Source: Planococcus kocurii (GTDB taxonomy: Bacteria; Bacillota; Bacilli; Bacillales_A; Planococcaceae). Taken from it: a stretch of DNA of 64,000 nucleotides. Positions 60,923 to 64,000 of this stretch are shown piece by piece. Made by a program: the position numbers and the translations under genes. The notes under the pieces are model-generated. The model searched no databases. It was not told the DNA's origin and was given only the letters and a program-made list of their open reading frames with translations. Location of the stretch: NCBI RefSeq assembly GCF_001465835.2, contig NZ_CP013661.2:558001-622000 (forward strand), written 5' to 3'. How positions within the stretch are numbered: position 1 is the stretch's first letter; every line of letters begins with the position of its first letter.

Positions 60923-63307
60923 TTAATTACGTAATGGTTTTCCTTTGACCAGCATATGTTGCATACGTTGCTGGGTTTTCGGTTCTGCGACTAGGCTTAA
61001 GAACGCTTGGCGCTCAAGGTCAAGCAAATATTGTTCATCGACTTTTGTGCCGTATGGAACTTTGCCGCCCGCTAGAACAAATGCTAGCTTTTTAGCGATT
61101 TTCAAATCGTGTTCGCTAATATAGCCGGATATAAACATACCTTCTGCACCTAAAAGTAGCGTTGCATAGCCAGGTTCACCGGGAACAGGCACTTTTTCAC
61201 GTAAAGGTGCTTGATAGCCATTTTCATATAATGACAGAGCAGCCTGTTTAGCATCGTAAATTAAATGGTCGCTATTGGCGCTAATACCATCTACAAAGTT
61301 TAAGAAGTTATTTTCACGTGCTTCTTCTGCTGAAGTCGAAACTTTTGCCATAGCTATTGATTCGAATACTTTCGTTGCGATGTTTTGATAATCGACTGTT
61401 ACACCATTCGGTAAGCCTTTTAATTGTTTCATATAAAGTTCTTTGTTTCCGCCGCCGCCAGGAATTAATCCCACGCCCACTTCGACAAGACCCAGATACG
61501 TTTCCATTGAAGCTTGAATGTGTGCGGCTGGCAAGGTTACTTCTGCACCACCGCCTAGAGACATACCAAATGGTGCTGCTACTACCGGTTTGTTACTGTA
61601 TTTGAGTTTCATCATGGCATTTTGGAACGTTTTAATCGTGAAATCGAGTTCGAACATATTATCATCTTGTGCTTCCATCAAGATCATGCCGAGGTTGGCA
61701 CCGACACAGAAGTTTTTGCCTTGGTTCCCAATGACCAGTCCTTTGAAGTTTTTCTCGACCTCGTCGACCGCGAAATTGATCATTTGCATAATATCTAAGC
61801 CAATCGCATTTGAACGTGAATGGAACTCTAATAACGCAATCCCATCACCTAGATCAATCAAACTAGCACCCGAATTCGATTTGATAACGCCGTGTTTTTT
61901 CTTATAGCGCTTTAAATCGATTACTTTCTCATTTACTGGGACAGGCTGGTAAGTTGTGCCATCAAAGAAGTACACATCGTTATTTTCTTCTTTATAGAAA
62001 GTTTCGTTTCCACTGTCTAGTAAAGCTTGCGCAAATGCTGGAATAGTGTGGCCTTGTTCTTTCATTTTATGGACTGATTTTTCAACACCAATGGCATCCC
62101 AAATTTCAAATGGTCCTTGTTGCCAACCGAAGCCCCATTTCATAGCATTGTCAATGGCAACAATATCATCAGCAATTTCTCCAGTTAACTCAGCCGAATA
62201 CAAAAGTGTCGGAGCAAGTATGCTCCAAAGCAATTCACCGGTACGGTCTTCTGCATACACAAGCGTCTTCATTTTAGCTGCAAGACCTTTTTGCTGTTTC
62301 GCGAGTTCTTGTGAAGGCGTTTTCAATTTACCGGCTGTGCGGTATTCAAGCGTCTCTGGATCAAGTTCTAAAATCTCTTTGTCTTTTTTCAAGAAGAAGC
62401 CCTGTCCCGACTTTGCTCCTAACCAACCATTTTGCACCATTTTCGTCATAAATTCAGGCGCTTCAAAAACCTTTTGTTCTTCTCCTGAAGTTTGATCATG
62501 GACATTTTTGGAAACATGCATGAACGTATCCAGTCCAACAACATCAAGTGTACGGAATGTTGCTGATTTTGGACGACCAATTAGTGGACCCGTTACCGAG
62601 TCGACTTCTCCTATTGAATAGCCACGTGCCATCATTTCACGTAACGTAACCAATAGACCATATGTACCGATTCGGTTAGCGATAAAGTTTGGTGTATCTT
62701 TTGCAATAACTACACCTTTTCCTAAACGATTTTCCCCAAATGCCGTCATGAATTCGACAACTTCTGGAGCAGTCGTTGTCGCAGGAATGATCTCTAACAG
62801 CTTCAAATAACGTGGTGGATTGAAAAAGTGAGTTCCTAGGAAATGTTTACCGAAATCTTCCGAACGCCCTTCGACCATCGCATTAATGCTAATACCCGAT
62901 GTATTTGAAGAAATAATGGTGCCATCTTTTCTAACGCTATCAATTTTTTCATATAATGATTTTTTTACATCCAGGTTTTCGACAATAACTTCGATAATCC
63001 AGTCGATGTCTTTTAATTTATCTAAATCATCTTCCAGATTTCCTGGTGTGATTAGTTGAAGATTTTTTTTAGCTGTTAATGGAGCTGGTTTCTGTTTAAG
63101 TAACTTCTGAATAGAGCCGGTTGCAATTCGATTACGAACCACACTGTCTTCCATAGTAAACCCTTTTGCCTGTTCTTCTTTTGACAATTCACGAGGAACA
63201 ATATCAAGCAACAATACAGGAATTCCTATATTTGCAAGGTGCGCTGCAATTCCCGAACCCATAACACCTGAACCGAGTACAGCCGCTTTTCTAATTTGGT
63301 AAGCCAC
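60923..63307 (-). CDS. fadN: 3-hydroxyacyl-CoA dehydrogenase / enoyl-CoA hydratase bifunctional protein
   Basis: I start at the GTG at 63307, eight bases after AAGGAGG; a TTG two codons upstream touches the ribosome site. The 794-residue protein opens with the NAD site AAVLGSGVMGSGIAAHLAN. Its two 3HCDH domains occupy about residues 1-440. The enoyl-CoA hydratase-like domain (about 480-700) contains FGMSLGGGAE and GLIPGGGG. It catalyses two steps of beta-oxidation. It is the first gene of the operon and sits behind a FadR-like palindrome. B. subtilis yusL/fadN is the match. Confidence 0.94.
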   Translation of the reverse strand: MAYQIRKAAVLGSGVMGSGIAAHLANIGIPVLLLDIVPRELSKEEQAKGFTMEDSVVRNRIATGSIQKLLKQKPAPLTAKKNLQLITPGNLEDDLDKLKDIDWIIEVIVENLDVKKSLYEKIDSVRKDGTIISSNTSGISINAMVEGRSEDFGKHFLGTHFFNPPRYLKLLEIIPATTTAPEVVEFMTAFGENRLGKGVVIAKDTPNFIANRIGTYGLLVTLREMMARGYSIGEVDSVTGPLIGRPKSATFRTLDVVGLDTFMHVSKNVHDQTSGEEQKVFEAPEFMTKMVQNGWLGAKSGQGFFLKKDKEILELDPETLEYRTAGKLKTPSQELAKQQKGLAAKMKTLVYAEDRTGELLWSILAPTLLYSAELTGEIADDIVAIDNAMKWGFGWQQGPFEIWDAIGVEKSVHKMKEQGHTIPAFAQALLDSGNETFYKEENNDVYFFDGTTYQPVPVNEKVIDLKRYKKKHGVIKSNSGASLIDLGDGIALLEFHSRSNAIGLDIMQMINFAVDEVEKNFKGLVIGNQGKNFCVGANLGMILMEAQDDNMFELDFTIKTFQNAMMKLKYSNKPVVAAPFGMSLGGGAEVTLPAAHIQASMETYLGLVEVGVGLIPGGGGNKELYMKQLKGLPNGVTVDYQNIATKVFESIAMAKVSTSAEEARENNFLNFVDGISANSDHLIYDAKQAALSLYENGYQAPLREKVPVPGEPGYATLLLGAEGMFISGYISEHDLKIAKKLAFVLAGGKVPYGTKVDEQYLLDLERQAFLSLVAEPKTQQRMQHMLVKGKPLRN

Positions 63308-63330
63308 TAGCAAACCCTCCTTGATTTTTT

Positions 63331-63348
63331 GAATGAATACTCATTCAT
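63331..63348. promoter_or_regulatory. FadR-type operator upstream of fadN
   Basis: TGAATGAATACTCATTCA is a perfect inverted repeat with 7-base arms and four-base centre, matching the TetR-family FadR (YsiA) operator known upstream of B. subtilis fad operons. It should repress fadN-fadA-fadE until long-chain acyl-CoA accumulates. Confidence 0.82.
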
Positions 63349-63518
63349 TTTTAGTTTAAAAAAATAGAACGTTCTCCTATGTCTCTTAGTGTAAGTTATT
63401 TTCTCTTTTTTCGCAATATTTAATCGCTAAAAAATCCCTTAATTTTTCAGAAACAAATTCTTTGCCATTTTATAAATACACGGTAAACTGAAAGGGAACC
63501 TATAAGGAGGCCATCTAA

Positions 63519-63839
63519 ATGAAATCACTTTCTACGAACGAACAATTTAACGAAGCTATAAACGGCGAACAACCGGTAATCGTAAAATTTCAAGCTGGTT
63601 GGTGCCCAGACTGCAGAAGAATGGATATGTTTATCGATCCAATCGTCGAAGAATACAACCAATACCAATGGGTAGACGTTAACCGCGATGAACTTCCAGA
63701 ACTTGCTGAAAAATATGACGTAATGGGTATTCCAAGTCTATTGATTTTCAAAAACGGCGAGAAAACAGCTCATCTTCACAGCGCTAACGCAAAATCACCT
63801 GAATCTGTTACAGAATTTTTGAACGACCAAAAAGAGTAG
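63519..63839 (+). CDS. Thioredoxin family protein
   Basis: The 106-residue protein has the active site W28-C29-P-D-C32 (AGWCPDCRR) and the cis-proline segment VMGIPSLLIF. It is thioredoxin-like, with CPDC in place of CGPC, so it may act on a specific partner. An AAGGAGG ribosome site precedes the ATG. It is divergent from fadN and has its own terminator. Confidence 0.9.
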   Translation: MKSLSTNEQFNEAINGEQPVIVKFQAGWCPDCRRMDMFIDPIVEEYNQYQWVDVNRDELPELAEKYDVMGIPSLLIFKNGEKTAHLHSANAKSPESVTEFLNDQKE

Positions 63840-63859
63840 GCTCATGCCTACTCCTTTTT
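63834..63859 (+). terminator. Terminator of the thioredoxin-like gene
   Basis: GAGTAGGC-TCAT-GCCTACTC followed by TTTTTT. Confidence 0.9.
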
Positions 63860-63940
63860 TCTCTACTAAAATTTTCAAGCGTCTATCACATGTTTCATTT
63901 AATAATTTCATACTTACTACAAGACCCTGGAGGTATATAG

Positions 63941-64000
63941 ATGGATCCACAACAGGAAATAACCCAATTAAAAGAACAACTGCTTTATTATGAAAAGCTG
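63941..64000 (+). CDS. Start of a protein-coding gene cut by the window edge
   Basis: An ATG at 63941 is preceded by TGGAGGTATATAG. The frame is open to the window end (20 codons; MDPQQEITQLKEQLL then YYEKL). Too little is present to name it. Confidence 0.65.
   Translation, partial: MDPQQEITQLKEQLLYYEKL

Overview
This is chromosomal DNA from a low-to-mid GC Gram-positive bacterium of the Bacillales. It is most likely a Planococcus-type member of the Planococcaceae (Caryophanaceae), an assignment inferred from protein similarity, gene order and 16S/23S character without any database search. Almost every gene is a housekeeping or metabolic gene, and I see no prophage, insertion sequence, CRISPR array or integrase.

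Layout. Positions 1-4210 hold the start of an rRNA operon on the minus strand: 23S cut by the window edge, a spacer without tRNA, 16S, a leader and two tandem promoters. Next come a DMT permease, an MgtC-type protein, a cation diffusion facilitator and an iron alcohol dehydrogenase (4.2-8.1 kb). An arginine/proline catabolic cluster follows (gudB, rocD, rocA, with a divergent RocR-like regulator; 8.2-13.8 kb). From about 13.9 kb to 63.3 kb the order closely follows the B. subtilis yug-mrp-yui-yum-yut-lipA-yun-suf-metNPQ-yus-fad stretch. It contains the stress protein YugI, a very large membrane protein with a sigma-region-4-like N-terminus, an NSS transporter, the seven-gene Mrp Na+/H+ antiporter operon, pepA, NADH dehydrogenase-like flavoproteins, Fe-S assembly genes (yutM, yutI, sufCDSUB), lipA, a MetP/MetS-like amino-acid importer, a lysine-riboswitch-controlled NhaC-family transporter, the S-box-controlled methionine importer metNPQ, the glycine cleavage H protein and the fadN-fadA-fadE beta-oxidation operon behind a FadR-type operator.

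The genes fit together as carbon and nitrogen recovery (arginine, glutamate, fatty acids), sodium and pH homeostasis (Mrp, NhaC, NSS and DAACS carriers), and Fe-S and lipoate cofactor biogenesis.

The most unusual items are: a RocR-like activator that has lost the GAFTGA loop and Walker B acid of sigma-54 activators; the 869-residue sigma4-like/TM/ectodomain protein; a one-base deletion in an A-run that breaks mrpD; two genes whose best-placed start codons are ATT or ATC; and several intergenic repeat elements. No clearly new multi-gene system is evident.
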